DNA of 64,000 nucleotides from CAYYKD01 sp964471825 (GCA_964471825.1 CAYYKD010000013.1:19896-83895); one strand, 5' to 3'; shown: positions 8,512-17,866, counted from the first letter of the stretch. The notes: a model not told the origin generated them from the sequence alone. Translations and numbers: made by a program.

Positions 8512-9579
8512 TTAACCGTAGTTTTTCTCTATCCATTTTTTGTAGTCGCCCGATTTAACGCTCTCGATCCATTCGGTATTTTCAAAGAACCATTTCACTG
8601 TTTTGTTTAGCCCCTCTTCAAATGTCACCGACTGTTTCCATCCAAGTTCCTTTTTGATCTTATCACAGTTGATTGCATATCTTCTGTCGTGTCCCGGACG
8701 GTCCTTAACAAATGTTATCAAACCCTTAAACGCATCCTTATCCAACCCTTTATAGATTGCTACCTTTTCGCAGAGAATATTAACCAGTTTAAGGTTTTCC
8801 CATTCATTTTCACCACCTACATTATAGGATTCGCCTGTCTTACCGCTCTGTAGAATACGCCATATCGCATCGCAGTGGTCAATAACATATAGCCAATCCC
8901 GTACATTTTTACCGTCACCATATACCGGTAAGTTTTTGCCTTCAAGCATATTTGAGATCATTAGAGGGATCAGCTTCTCAGGAAAATGGTAGGGTCCATA
9001 GTTATTTGTACAGTTTGATAGTGTTATAGGTAATCCATAGGTATGAAAATAGGCTCTAACCAGATGGTCTGATGATGCCTTACTTGCAGAGTAGGGGCTT
9101 CGCGGGTCATAGGCTGTGTCCTCATAGAAATATCCTGTATCACCAAGTGAGCCAAAAACCTCATCCGTTGAAATATGATGAAATAACATCCCATCTTTGC
9201 CGTTCCATTTTTCTCGAGCAGTTTCTAACAGGTTAAATGTTCCTGTAATATTTGTCTTAATAAATTCCTTAGGACCATGTATAGAACGGTCAACATGGCT
9301 CTCAGCCGCAAAATGTACTACCGTATCAATGTCGTGGTTATCCCAGATCGTCTCTATTGCATTGTCATCGCAAATATCAGCTCTATAGAAAAAATACCTT
9401 TCATCATTGTATCGTGAATTAATATCTGCAATATTTAGCGGATTACCTGCATAGGTTAGTTTATCAACATTAATTATCCTACCTTGAAATTCTTTTTGAT
9501 TCAACATGTATCTGATAAAATTTGAACCTATAAATCCGCAACCACCGGTGACCAATATATTTTTAAGAATTCTTGCCAT
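8512..9579 (-). CDS. rfbB: dTDP-glucose 4,6-dehydratase
   Basis: Second step of dTDP-sugar synthesis: dTDP-glucose to dTDP-4-keto-6-deoxyglucose, using bound NAD. 355 aa extended SDR. Rossmann motif TGGCGFIGS (11-19), the dehydratase TDE triad segment (ISTDEVFG, 137-143) and the YxxxK pair Y163/K167 (YSASK) are intact, as is NNYGPY for sugar-nucleotide binding. The start codon overlaps the rfbA stop by one base (TAATG), so the two are translationally coupled. Confidence 0.96.
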   Translation of the reverse strand: MARILKNILVTGGCGFIGSNFIRYMLNQKEFQGRIINVDKLTYAGNPLNIADINSRYNDERYFFYRADICDDNAIETIWDNHDIDTVVHFAAESHVDRSIHGPKEFIKTNITGTFNLLETAREKWNGKDGMLFHHISTDEVFGSLGDTGYFYEDTAYDPRSPYSASKASSDHLVRAYFHTYGLPITLSNCTNNYGPYHFPEKLIPLMISNMLEGKNLPVYGDGKNVRDWLYVIDHCDAIWRILQSGKTGESYNVGGENEWENLKLVNILCEKVAIYKGLDKDAFKGLITFVKDRPGHDRRYAINCDKIKKELGWKQSVTFEEGLNKTVKWFFENTEWIESVKSGDYKKWIEKNYG

Positions 9580-10457
9580 TATGTCACCTGCTCATTTGAA
9601 ATTTTCAAGAGATATTCGCCATAACCTGACTTAACAAGCGGTTTTGCTATCTCAATCAACTGTTTTTGATTAATAAAACCCTTTCTAAATGCGATCTCCT
9701 CTATACAGGCAATCTTTAAGCCCTGCCTATCCTCAATCGTCTTTACAAAGTTCGCCGCATCTGTCATAGAGGCGTGTGTCCCTGTGTCAAGCCATGCAAA
9801 ACCACGGTGCATAAGGTCAACCATAAGTCGCCCCTGTTCAAGATAGGTCTGATTGACAGTTGTAATTTCAAGTTCCCCCCTCTTTGAGGGCTTTACATTT
9901 TTTGCAATATCAACTACTGTATTATCATAGAAATAGAGTCCGGGTACAGCATAGTTTGATTTTGGATTCTCAGGTTTCTCTTCAATAGAGATAGCCTTAA
10001 ATGACCTGTCAAATTCAACAACGCCGTAGCTCCTTGGATCATTTACATAGTAACCAAATATCGTTGCACCGGTTTTTCGCTCAGTTGCATTTTTAAGCAG
10101 TTCACCTAGTCCATGTCCATAGAAGATATTGTCACCGAGTATTAGTGAGACATTTTCTTTCTCTATAAAATCTTCACCAATAATAAAAGCCTCCGCAAGT
10201 CCTCTAGGAGCGTTTTGAACAGCATAGCTCATATTCAAACCTATCTGTGAACCATCACCAAAGAGTTCCTTAAATTTGCCAATATCCTGTGGGGTTGAGA
10301 TTATCAATATATCCTTGATACCGGCAAGCATCAATACAGAGAGCGGGTAGTATATCATAGGTTTATCGTAGACCGGTAATAGTTGTTTTGAGATTATTTG
10401 AGTGACAGGGTAGAGGCGCGTTCCGCTTCCTCCGGCAAGTATTATTCCTTTATACAA
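9579..10457 (-). CDS. rfbA: glucose-1-phosphate thymidylyltransferase
   Basis: Makes dTDP-glucose from glucose-1-phosphate and dTTP. 292 aa, full length. N-terminal nucleotide-binding signature LAGGSGTRLYP (7-17) followed by SKQLLPVYDKPMIYYPLS, and EEKPENPKS near residue 160. Starts with TTG at 10457, supported by AGGAG 8 bases upstream; no ATG is available near the family's usual N-terminus. It heads rfbA-rfbB-rluA. The rfbC and rfbD genes for dTDP-rhamnose are not in the window, so the end sugar is unknown. Confidence 0.96.
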   Translation of the reverse strand: MYKGIILAGGSGTRLYPVTQIISKQLLPVYDKPMIYYPLSVLMLAGIKDILIISTPQDIGKFKELFGDGSQIGLNMSYAVQNAPRGLAEAFIIGEDFIEKENVSLILGDNIFYGHGLGELLKNATERKTGATIFGYYVNDPRSYGVVEFDRSFKAISIEEKPENPKSNYAVPGLYFYDNTVVDIAKNVKPSKRGELEITTVNQTYLEQGRLMVDLMHRGFAWLDTGTHASMTDAANFVKTIEDRQGLKIACIEEIAFRKGFINQKQLIEIAKPLVKSGYGEYLLKISNEQVT

Positions 10458-10509
10458 TTATTTTTCTCCTCAATAATATTTATTTTGACTTTACAAAAAA
10501 ACTAATCTG

Positions 10510-11778
10510 CTATGACTCGATTCTATCTCTTCCGTTATCCTTCGCTTTATACAGGAGTTTATCGGCTTTTGATACAATTGTTAGGGCAGTCTCATCAGAT
10601 AGTTGTACAACCCCGAGGCTAGCTGTAATCACTGCTGTATACGACTCGAATTTTACTTCAATTGATTTTATATTATTTCTTATTCTATTTGCTACAACTA
10701 ATGCACCGTCTAAATCAGATTCTGGTAAAATTACAATGAATTCCTCGCCGCCATATCTACCTGCAATATCAATTTCCCTTAACGATTCTCTTATTGCATC
10801 AGATGTTCTTTCAAGTACAATATCGCCGGCCTGATGACCAAACTTATCGTTGAAAATCTTAAAATGGTCTATATCGAGCATAATAATCGACAGGTTATGT
10901 CTGTGTCTCTTAGCATTTGATATTTCCCTTTCAAGTCTCTCATACGAATATTTATGATTATATAGAGAGGTGAGTCCATCAGTTATAACCATCTGTTCCA
11001 GTAAGTCATTTTTAATTTTTATATCCTGTAATAATGAGAATGTTCTAAAATTAGACTTAATTCTTGGCATAAAGACACTTGCATTAAACGGTTTAAGAAT
11101 ATAGTCATTGGCTCCCAGAAGAAATATATTAGATATATTTTTGTAATGTGATAATGCTGAGACTGCAATAATAACAGCCTCTTTGTCCCTTTTTCTAATC
11201 TCAGTTATTATCTGTTCGCCTGATATCTCAGGCATAATGATGTCAATTATGTATATGCTGTATTTATTATCCGACTTTAACAGATCAGTTGCATTATTAA
11301 AATAATCAACAGATTTTATCTGATATAGATTGAAAATTCTTTTAATAACACCAAGTTCAACCATGCTGTCATCAACTACAGCTATTTTAACTTGTCTGAT
11401 AGATGATAGGATGTTATCATCCTCTATTAGTTTTTCTATGTAGTCTTTTATGCGAGTTACTGCATTTTCCTTTGAGATGAAGTCAATAATACCATTAGAG
11501 AACATCTTCATTCGTAGACTTATTGTATCATGGCCGGTAAGTAGGATTATTGGGATATCCTGAGTCTGTGTCTCAATTAAATTATTGAGGTATTGGTCGG
11601 ATTGATAATCGTCAAATTCAGTTGCGGTTAGTATTAAGTCAACTTTATTCTTTGAGAGGTAGTTTAATACATCATGTGCCTTGTTAAATGAGATGAAATT
11701 AAATCCCTGTTCTACAAAGATGTTTTTAAAAAGGTTGTTAAAAAAAGTTCCTCTATCAGCATGAAGTACTGTAAGCAT
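10510..11778 (-). CDS. PleD-like response regulator: REC-REC-GGDEF diguanylate cyclase
   Basis: 422 aa, cytoplasmic. REC1 (1-118) is degenerate: the acceptor position in VDLILTATEF is not Asp. REC2 (130-245) is canonical, with DD136-137, acceptor Asp179 (IYIIDIIMPE) and Lys229 (ILKPF). GGDEF (about 262-420) has GGEEF at 343-347 and a RxxD inhibitory site R334-D337 five residues before it, so it should make cyclic di-GMP with product inhibition. The REC-pseudoREC arrangement mirrors PleD, where the second receiver helps dimerisation. SD GAGGACTT precedes the ATG. No kinase adjoins it. It sits with a separate start between rfbA and the ACP terminator. Confidence 0.92.
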   Translation of the reverse strand: MLTVLHADRGTFFNNLFKNIFVEQGFNFISFNKAHDVLNYLSKNKVDLILTATEFDDYQSDQYLNNLIETQTQDIPIILLTGHDTISLRMKMFSNGIIDFISKENAVTRIKDYIEKLIEDDNILSSIRQVKIAVVDDSMVELGVIKRIFNLYQIKSVDYFNNATDLLKSDNKYSIYIIDIIMPEISGEQIITEIRKRDKEAVIIAVSALSHYKNISNIFLLGANDYILKPFNASVFMPRIKSNFRTFSLLQDIKIKNDLLEQMVITDGLTSLYNHKYSYERLEREISNAKRHRHNLSIIMLDIDHFKIFNDKFGHQAGDIVLERTSDAIRESLREIDIAGRYGGEEFIVILPESDLDGALVVANRIRNNIKSIEVKFESYTAVITASLGVVQLSDETALTIVSKADKLLYKAKDNGRDRIES

Positions 11779-11864
11779 AATAAGTCCTCATAAGATATAT
11801 ATCATTTTATGAAGAATCTATCAACTAATTATGTTAATTTTTGAAGGTGTATATTGAATTAATT

Positions 11865-11890
11865 AAAAAAAACCCCAATTTGGGGTTTTC
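11865..11890 (-). terminator. intrinsic terminator of the acyl carrier protein gene
   Basis: On the minus strand AAAACCCC-AAATT-GGGG is followed by eight T. The stem is symmetric (an A run lies on the other side), so it could also act on plus-strand transcripts. Confidence 0.85.
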
Positions 11891-11897
11891 TTAATTA

Positions 11898-12146
11898 TTA
11901 CTGATTAGTGAACTCTGCCATCTTTTCAGCAAGACCACTCATTGTGTTGATCTTTGCAAGTTCATCTCTCGGTATCTTGATCTTCAACTCTCTCATAGTG
12001 TTTGAAACGATCTCAACTATATCAAGACTGTTAGCACCTAAGTCTAACATTGATTTATTGATATCAATTTCACTTTCTTCTACTTCATCTTCAAGTTGTT
12101 CAAGAATGTATTTCTTTAAAACTTCAAATACTTGATCTTTTGTCAT
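11898..12146 (-). CDS. acpP: acyl carrier protein
   Basis: 82 aa acidic four-helix carrier. The phosphopantetheine attachment Ser40 lies in LGANSLDIVEI; the usual motif is DSLD, here NSLD, an accepted variant in housekeeping-like ACPs. SD CGGAGGTCGT just upstream of the ATG, its own sigma70-like promoter (12173-12201) and terminator make it a one-gene unit. No fab genes adjoin it. A lipid-related methyltransferase and a PlsC-like acyltransferase lie divergently 0.5 kb away and might use acyl-ACP, which is an inference. Confidence 0.92.
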   Translation of the reverse strand: MTKDQVFEVLKKYILEQLEDEVEESEIDINKSMLDLGANSLDIVEIVSNTMRELKIKIPRDELAKINTMSGLAEKMAEFTNQ

Positions 12147-12172
12147 TACGACCTCCGAAATAATTTTATAAA

Positions 12173-12201
12173 ACTATATAAAAAAATCACAAAAAAATCA
12201 A
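12173..12201 (-). promoter_or_regulatory. sigma70-like promoter of acpP
   Basis: Minus strand: TTGATT (12201-12196), 17-base spacer, TATAGT (12178-12173), about 27 bases before the start codon. Confidence 0.6.
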
Positions 12202-12660
12202 GTAATTTTTTTTATAAATGTTTTTTTATAAATGGAGATTTAAATGGAGTTATATAATAAAAATTTTTAAAGTTAATAAATTAAATTTAAAGAGGCTCTA
12301 TATAGTTTTCTCTATAGTCTTCTAAATACAGTGTATATAGAGGTGCATTATAAACATGGTGATAAATCTAAGGGTGACAGCTTATGCCTGATTAATCATG
12401 TGAAAATAAATACTATCATCAAACATAGGTTGTCCCTTTTGTGCCGCACTTTTACTTGTTATTCAAAAAAAGATACTCCGCAAGACATCAAAATTTATTT
12501 TTGCAAGAACATCTTTATATTTTTATTTTAAATTGATATACTCAATTAGCATTATGCATTTAGATTTTACTTTAATTTATTTTACTTTACAAAACTATCA
12601 TGCATAATGAACGATTATTTTGTGCCGGATAGAAAAATTAATTAGTCCTAAGGAGTTACC
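12202..12660. other. divergent intergenic region
   Basis: Between acpP and the methyltransferase. AT-rich. Carries an AGAGGCTCTA fragment (12291-12300) of the dispersed GAGGCTCT repeat and TTTGCAAGAACATC near 12500. A 66-codon frame at 12331-12531 lacks a Shine-Dalgarno site and has a composition unlike the neighbours, so I do not call it. AAGGAG before 12661 serves the next gene. Confidence 0.5.
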
Positions 12661-13773
12661 ATGCTTGAGAATGATATAATTGATATACTAACGAAAAAGG
12701 CTTTGAACCTTTGGCCGAGTGAGTTTCAAAAATATGAAAATGAATTTAAAATGGCCGCCTTATCAGTATGTTTGAGGTGCATTAAGGAATTAAGACTCTT
12801 TGAAAAGAAAGGGGATGCAGCAACTTATGATGAGATGATAAAAAAGCATAGGATATCAAAACATGGTGAATACATACTAGATAAGATTCTATTTATACTT
12901 GTTGAGGATAAGGTGCTTGTAAAGGATGATAATTATTATATACTTGACAAGATTCCGGATATAGGGGGATATGCAGAGATTATGGTAAGTCTTGCAAGGA
13001 GATTTCCGGAGGAGGGGGCAAGTATCCAGTGGTTAGCAAGGGCATCAGACGGCCTGGTTGCGGTGCTTAAAGGGGAGGCCTACGCCGAGGATGTACTATT
13101 TCCATGGAGCAGCTTCGAGTTGGTAGAGGATCTCTATGCAAACAGTAGAATATATGGTTTCTACTCGGAACTCGGTGCCTATGCGATAAATCTTATACTA
13201 CAGACCTGTTTTAATGGGTCGGCAACATTGATGGAGATTGGGGCAGGGACCGGAAACAGTTCAAAACCGGTTATAGATGAATGTATTGATAAAATAGAGA
13301 AGTACTATTTTACAGATATCAGTAAAACACTTATCAAAAGGTCAAAACAGAAGTTTATTTCTGAAAAAATCGAGTTTAAGATACTCGACATCACCGGGAG
13401 TCTTGAGGATCAGGGTTATTCAGGGGAGCTTGTTGATATTATCTATGCGGTAAATGTCTATCATGCAGCACATGATCTTCGAAAAGCAATTGAGAATAGT
13501 ATGAAACTTCTTAAAAAGGGCGGTGCTATTGTACTTGCAGAAATCTCTCCCCCTAAGGGAACAATCTATAGGTTTATGGAATTGACATTTGGGCTTCTTG
13601 AGAGTTACTCAGGGTATAGTGATAAAGAGATGAGACCTGTTTCGCCAATTATCAGACCTGATGAATGGGTTAGTGTTTTAAATAAGTTTGGTTTTGTTGA
13701 CTGCGTTACTGTTCCCTATGGCAAGGCAGAAATCGATGATAGAGGTGGTGTAGTAATTGGATTTAAACGATAA
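12661..13773 (+). CDS. SAM-dependent methyltransferase with N-terminal extension
   Basis: 370 aa. Class I methyltransferase fold from about residue 165, motif I LMEIGAGTGNSS (190-201), followed by YYFTDIS (acidic loop) and IIYAVNVYHAAHDL (post-motif II). This version with LEIGAGTG and NVxHA resembles the methyltransferase domains of polyketide synthases and related lipid enzymes. The N-terminal 150 residues are alpha-helical (winged-helix/dimerisation-like) and lack a family I can name. Strong SD AAGGAG. It overlaps or abuts the plsC-like gene, suggesting a two-gene lipid-modification operon. Substrate unknown. Confidence 0.8.
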   Translation: MLENDIIDILTKKALNLWPSEFQKYENEFKMAALSVCLRCIKELRLFEKKGDAATYDEMIKKHRISKHGEYILDKILFILVEDKVLVKDDNYYILDKIPDIGGYAEIMVSLARRFPEEGASIQWLARASDGLVAVLKGEAYAEDVLFPWSSFELVEDLYANSRIYGFYSELGAYAINLILQTCFNGSATLMEIGAGTGNSSKPVIDECIDKIEKYYFTDISKTLIKRSKQKFISEKIEFKILDITGSLEDQGYSGELVDIIYAVNVYHAAHDLRKAIENSMKLLKKGGAIVLAEISPPKGTIYRFMELTFGLLESYSGYSDKEMRPVSPIIRPDEWVSVLNKFGFVDCVTVPYGKAEIDDRGGVVIGFKR

Positions 13774-14647
13774 ACAAATCAGGTTAGACATTACACCTAT
13801 GACAGTATTTTATACAATTAGAGCTGCTGTAACGCTTTTGTTTGTTTTAATGCTGATTGTACTTCTCTCATTCCCTGTATGGTTAATTACAGTATTATTT
13901 GATAAACGGCAAAGGCTATACCTGTTTTTGACCAGATTTTTTATTAGGTTATTTTTTCTTTTAAATTGTATAGTAATTGACAGAAAGATAAACTATAATG
14001 GACTGCAACCTCCGGAGAATGGTCGGAGACGGATATATGCTCTTAATCATGCATCGATAGTTGATGGTTTTCTTTTATTTCTACTGCCGGGCGATATCAA
14101 GTTTATGGCAAAGGATACATATTCAAAGATACCGATATTTGGGCTTGGAGTATCGATGACCGGAAGTGTTACCGTTAAAGAGGGCGGACAGGGAACACAG
14201 CTTGACATGTATTATGGTGCATCTGATATCCTTGATGCCGGCTATCCACTGGCGATATTTCCTGAGGGGACTCGTTCCAGAACCGGCAAAATCGAAAGAC
14301 TGCAAAACTCGGCATTTATGCTTGCAAAGGAGAAAAATGCAGAGATCATACCTGTTGTGCTTGACACATGGAATGTTATCAGGCCGGGCGCTTTCTGGGT
14401 TAGAACTACAGATATAACCATTAACATTCTACCTGCAATAGGACCGGAGGAATATGATACAATGACCTATAAGGAGCTATCTAACCTCGTAAAATACAGA
14501 ATGATAGAGGAGTTTGTTCGAATAACTGATAAAAAGAAGTTAAGTAAATCAAATTACTATCGAAACAACTCAAATTTTCAAAGAATTGACAGTAAAATAA
14601 AAAAAGAGATGGCGGATCTTAGAGCGCTTTTGAAACTAGACGCATAG
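13757..14647 (+). CDS. PlsC-like 1-acyl-glycerol-3-phosphate acyltransferase
   Basis: Membrane-anchored acyltransferase of the PlsC/LPLAT family, about 296 aa. One or two N-terminal membrane segments (24-48 and 57-74). Motif I NHASIVDG gives the catalytic H98-x4-D103, and motif III is FPEGTRSRTG (168-177), binding the phosphate of the acceptor. The start is uncertain: TTG at 13757 overlaps the methyltransferase end by 17 bases with GGTGGTG upstream; the ATG at 13799 is the alternative and leaves the membrane segments intact. The tight link to the methyltransferase suggests they act on one lipid, possibly an ornithine-like or glycolipid product, which is speculation. Confidence 0.88.
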   Translation: MDLNDKQIRLDITPMTVFYTIRAAVTLLFVLMLIVLLSFPVWLITVLFDKRQRLYLFLTRFFIRLFFLLNCIVIDRKINYNGLQPPENGRRRIYALNHASIVDGFLLFLLPGDIKFMAKDTYSKIPIFGLGVSMTGSVTVKEGGQGTQLDMYYGASDILDAGYPLAIFPEGTRSRTGKIERLQNSAFMLAKEKNAEIIPVVLDTWNVIRPGAFWVRTTDITINILPAIGPEEYDTMTYKELSNLVKYRMIEEFVRITDKKKLSKSNYYRNNSNFQRIDSKIKKEMADLRALLKLDA

Positions 14648-14756
14648 TGTGAGTTGTAAGATTTACCGGATGACTGTTTGACAAAAACCGATATATATAT
14701 TAAAACAGGTTGTAAGTTTTGAGAATATAGAGTTTATATTGTCAGTGAGGTGTATT

Positions 14757-15056
14757 ATGTTAAAATGGACGGAAAATGACACGGAGAGACTTCTGTTTCT
14801 AAAAATAGTTAAAGAGTTTATGAAGGGGTTATATTTTAAGATAGAGTTCAAAGTAGGTAATATTGTTAATGCGTATCTTCAGGAGATATTGGTTGATAAT
14901 AATATGCATAATCATCTTAGATTTGGCGAGGCTCTTCAGTTTAGAGGTGAGATAGTTGTGTTTACGGAGAACAAGAATCAGCTGTTTCTCGATATAATGG
15001 ATATTGATAATGTAACCTGTCTACAGGTGTTAAGTGATGAGGAGTTCTTGGTATAA
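14757..15056 (+). CDS. hypothetical protein, 99 aa
   Basis: ATG at 14757 with GAGGTG 6 bases upstream; the longer frame starts with a GTG that is part of that Shine-Dalgarno site. Soluble and acidic, mostly alternating short strands (YFKIEFKVGNIVNAYL, LQFRGEIVVFTENKNQLFLDI). It could be a small beta-barrel of PilZ-like or Sm-like size, but the RxxxR/NxSxxG PilZ motifs are absent. No family recognised. Confidence 0.65.
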   Translation: MLKWTENDTERLLFLKIVKEFMKGLYFKIEFKVGNIVNAYLQEILVDNNMHNHLRFGEALQFRGEIVVFTENKNQLFLDIMDIDNVTCLQVLSDEEFLV

Positions 15057-15114
15057 AGGCTTAGCTAATGCTAAGACTCATAAAAATAATGATATTTAGT
15101 AAAGGGAGACAACT

Positions 15115-15468
15115 ATGCTTTGTACAAATCTGACAGATGGTAAAGTTGCTAGAGTATTAAAAAACCTTGAGATTGATGGTGATGAGAAACTTGTAGCCTT
15201 CTTTGATGAGACTGTGTTCATTACAGGTTCAAAAGGGCTTCTTGGGACTAGTAAGAGATTGATTAAGTTCTCAAAAAAGGAAAGAAATGAATACAAACTG
15301 CAGGACCTTATTGACATTAAGGTAGTTGAGATTGACAAACAGAACTATATCTATAAACTAAGAATTGTAAAGAAAGATCAGACAGAGGTAGACATTACTC
15401 CAAAGGGAATTCCTAATGATGAGCTGATCCTATTGTCTAAGTTATTAAAGTCGGCTCTAAAGATATAA
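15115..15468 (+). CDS. hypothetical protein with bacterial PH-like pattern, 117 aa
   Basis: SD AAAGGGAG 6 bases before the ATG. The segment KLVAFFDETVFITGSKGLLG, then LIKFSKKERNEYKLQDLIDIKV and IYKLRIV, has the strand order of the short bacterial PH-like (YokE/bPH) domains that read as a lone beta-barrel. No membrane segment. The call rests on pattern only. It follows the 99-aa gene by 58 bases and may share its transcript. Confidence 0.6.
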   Translation: MLCTNLTDGKVARVLKNLEIDGDEKLVAFFDETVFITGSKGLLGTSKRLIKFSKKERNEYKLQDLIDIKVVEIDKQNYIYKLRIVKKDQTEVDITPKGIPNDELILLSKLLKSALKI

Positions 15469-15553
15469 AAAGTTGTTTTTTCAAGAGCCACTATAAGCAG
15501 CATAAAAAAATAAAATTCAAGAGTCTCAATATATTTAAGAAAAGGTGAAGTTG

Positions 15554-16462
15554 ATGAAAAAGAACAATCTCTTCTTCTATCCGATAACTATAATTGGAAT
15601 GTTTTTCTGGGGGATGTCATTTATATGGGTTAAGATAATGCTTAACTATTATGGTCCGTTTACTGTTATTACTCTTCGGATGGCGATCTCCGTTATACTA
15701 ATGATTCTAATTGATAAAGCCTTTTTTAAAAAGTCAGAGAAAATAGATAGGAAGGACTATAAATACTTCGCACTTCTTGCATTCTTTGAGCCTTTTTTGT
15801 ACTTCGTCTTTGAGGGGTATGGAATAAATCTCGTTTCATCAACTATAGCATCAGTTATAATAGGAACAATTCCTGTCTTCAGTCCGCTATTTGCATATCT
15901 TTTTTATAAAGAAAAATTAACTGTCTTCGGACTTATTGGTCTTATAGTCTCGTTTGCAGGGGTTTGCATAATGGTTCTTGATAGTAAATTTGCTTTTATC
16001 TATTCAAAGGCAGGCATTGGATTGATGTTTGGAGCTGTCTTTTCTACAGTGTTCTATGTTTTGGTCGTAAAGAAGATTGGTATCAGATACAAACCCTTGA
16101 CAGTCATAAGATACCAAAATACAATCGGACTTTTCTATTTTCTACCCTTTTTTGGAATAATTGAATTTAAGCAGTTTGTCTCCGTACAGTTAAATAGCGA
16201 ACTGGTAATCACCCTGTTATTATTGGCGATCTTTCCATCTACGCTTTCATTCATAACCTACAATATATCACTTAATAAGATTGGAATCGGAAGGACTAAT
16301 CTTTTTACAAATCTTATCCCTGTTTTTAGCGGTATTTTTTCATACATTATTCTAAAGGAACATTTTGACTTGAAAAAGATAATAGCAATGGTTATAATCA
16401 TTGCCGGAGTAACACTTGCACAGGTGACACCTCAAAAAGAGAAGATTATAATTGAGTATTAA
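15554..16462 (+). CDS. EamA/DMT-family transporter
   Basis: 302 aa, about ten membrane helices in two homologous halves, each the EamA type (first half begins FFYPITIIGMFFWGMSFIWVK; second half has FGAVFSTVFYVLVVKKIG and PSTLSFITYNISLNKIG). Secondary exporter of metabolites or amino acids; substrate not predictable. I start at ATG 15554 because AGGTGAAG lies 4-10 bases upstream and the longer frame opens with a GTG within that site. Confidence 0.88.
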   Translation: MKKNNLFFYPITIIGMFFWGMSFIWVKIMLNYYGPFTVITLRMAISVILMILIDKAFFKKSEKIDRKDYKYFALLAFFEPFLYFVFEGYGINLVSSTIASVIIGTIPVFSPLFAYLFYKEKLTVFGLIGLIVSFAGVCIMVLDSKFAFIYSKAGIGLMFGAVFSTVFYVLVVKKIGIRYKPLTVIRYQNTIGLFYFLPFFGIIEFKQFVSVQLNSELVITLLLLAIFPSTLSFITYNISLNKIGIGRTNLFTNLIPVFSGIFSYIILKEHFDLKKIIAMVIIIAGVTLAQVTPQKEKIIIEY

Positions 16463-16489
16463 CGATTAATAGAGCTAGGGAGTGTGAAG

Positions 16490-17866
16490 ATGAATAAGTT
16501 TATGAAATGTGTTTGGCTGACTGCATATTTTATCATGCCGGTGATGTTTACGGGGATCTATATTTTTATAAATCCTGATATGATATCCACTCCGGTATTT
16601 ATAATATCGATACTGCTTGGTAATGCCTCATTTATATGGCTTGCCAATCAAATAATAATTGCCTCCAGGGTAAGATTTATTGAACGGTTTTTCGGGCTTG
16701 ATAGGGCGTATAGATTTCATGCCTTAATGGCATTTGTTATAATAATAAATGCACTTGCTCATAAGTTCTTAAAGGAACTTTACGGTTATGGGGTGACTAA
16801 TCAGACGCTCTATGGGACTGCAGCACTGATAATTATTGTTAATATTTCAGTTTTCAGCATGATTTTCTTGGGGGATTCATTCCTGACAAGGTTTAGAATA
16901 ATATCGAGTGTAAAAAAGTTTTTTCGAGACAGACTAAAACTTGGATATGAGGCATCAAAGTTTATCCATGGATTTTTAGAGTTTAGTTTTATTCTTGCCG
17001 GTCTCCATGTATTACTTTCCGGCACATTTGAGTACTACCTGCCCTTGAGAGTTGCATACAGTTCATATTTCCTAATAACACTTGTCTTCTACCTCGATTT
17101 TAAACTCCTAAAACCGCTTGTGTCATTTATAAGTAAGTACACTGTAACAGCTGTAATATCAGAGTCTGCCTCAGTAACTACTATAAAATTCAAAAAAACA
17201 AACGGTAAGAAGCCGGTATTCTATGCAGGTCAGTTTGGTTTTATTAGACTTGGAATGGAGTCGCATCCATTTACAATATCTGGTTCACCCTGCAATGAAG
17301 AGTTGATGGTTACAGTGAAGCGTCTGGGGGACTTTACGACAGAGAAGATTCCATCTGTCAAGGTTGGAGATAGAATTGGATGTGATGGTCCCTATGGGGC
17401 GTTTAGTTATAAAAATGTTGTTGGCAAAAAAAGGCTTGTCATGATAGCAGGAGGCATCGGAGTTACGCCGTTTCTAAGTATGATTGATGATATGAAGCAG
17501 ACCGGCTATAAAGGGAGTCTACGGCTACTCTGGGGTGCAAGAAATATCGAAGAACTGGTAAGAAAGGACGAAATTATTGAGGCAACAACAATGCTCGATG
17601 ATTTTGACTGTAGATTTATTATCTCTGACAGTAATTCTAACAAAGAAACTCCAGGTCAGAATACCATTAAAAATAAACCCGAACTATTTCTAAGCGGCTT
17701 TGTAGACAGAACTGTTTTGACTGGCTTTGCATTAAATGGACTAGAGATCGAGGATGTTGCTTTTCTTCTCTGCGGACCGCCACCTATGATGAAGGCGTTG
17801 TTAAGCACTCTGGGAATATTGGGAGTTAAAAAGAGCAATATCTACTATGAGAAGTTTTCACTATAA
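16490..17866 (+). CDS. membrane ferric-reductase/ferredoxin-reductase-like flavoprotein
   Basis: 458 aa. N-terminal six-helix ferric-reductase-like membrane domain (about 8-215) with conserved His candidates FHALM, NALAHKF, SKFIHGF and LAGLHVLLS for two b-type haems. FAD-binding domain (220-320) with HPFTISG. NAD(P)H domain with MIAGGIGVTPFLSMI and LLCGPPPMM near the C-terminus. This is the layout of transmembrane NAD(P)H oxidoreductases (ferric reductase, NOX-like); electrons would pass from cytoplasmic NAD(P)H through haem to an outer acceptor. Start ATG 16490 with GGGAG 7 bases upstream, 27 bases after the EamA gene. Confidence 0.85.
   Translation: MNKFMKCVWLTAYFIMPVMFTGIYIFINPDMISTPVFIISILLGNASFIWLANQIIIASRVRFIERFFGLDRAYRFHALMAFVIIINALAHKFLKELYGYGVTNQTLYGTAALIIIVNISVFSMIFLGDSFLTRFRIISSVKKFFRDRLKLGYEASKFIHGFLEFSFILAGLHVLLSGTFEYYLPLRVAYSSYFLITLVFYLDFKLLKPLVSFISKYTVTAVISESASVTTIKFKKTNGKKPVFYAGQFGFIRLGMESHPFTISGSPCNEELMVTVKRLGDFTTEKIPSVKVGDRIGCDGPYGAFSYKNVVGKKRLVMIAGGIGVTPFLSMIDDMKQTGYKGSLRLLWGARNIEELVRKDEIIEATTMLDDFDCRFIISDSNSNKETPGQNTIKNKPELFLSGFVDRTVLTGFALNGLEIEDVAFLLCGPPPMMKALLSTLGILGVKKSNIYYEKFSL

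Noticed and set aside
12331..12531. 66-codon plus-strand frame between acpP and the methyltransferase
   Set aside because: No Shine-Dalgarno site, no recognised family, Cys/Phe-rich tail typical of AT-rich noise; not called as a gene.
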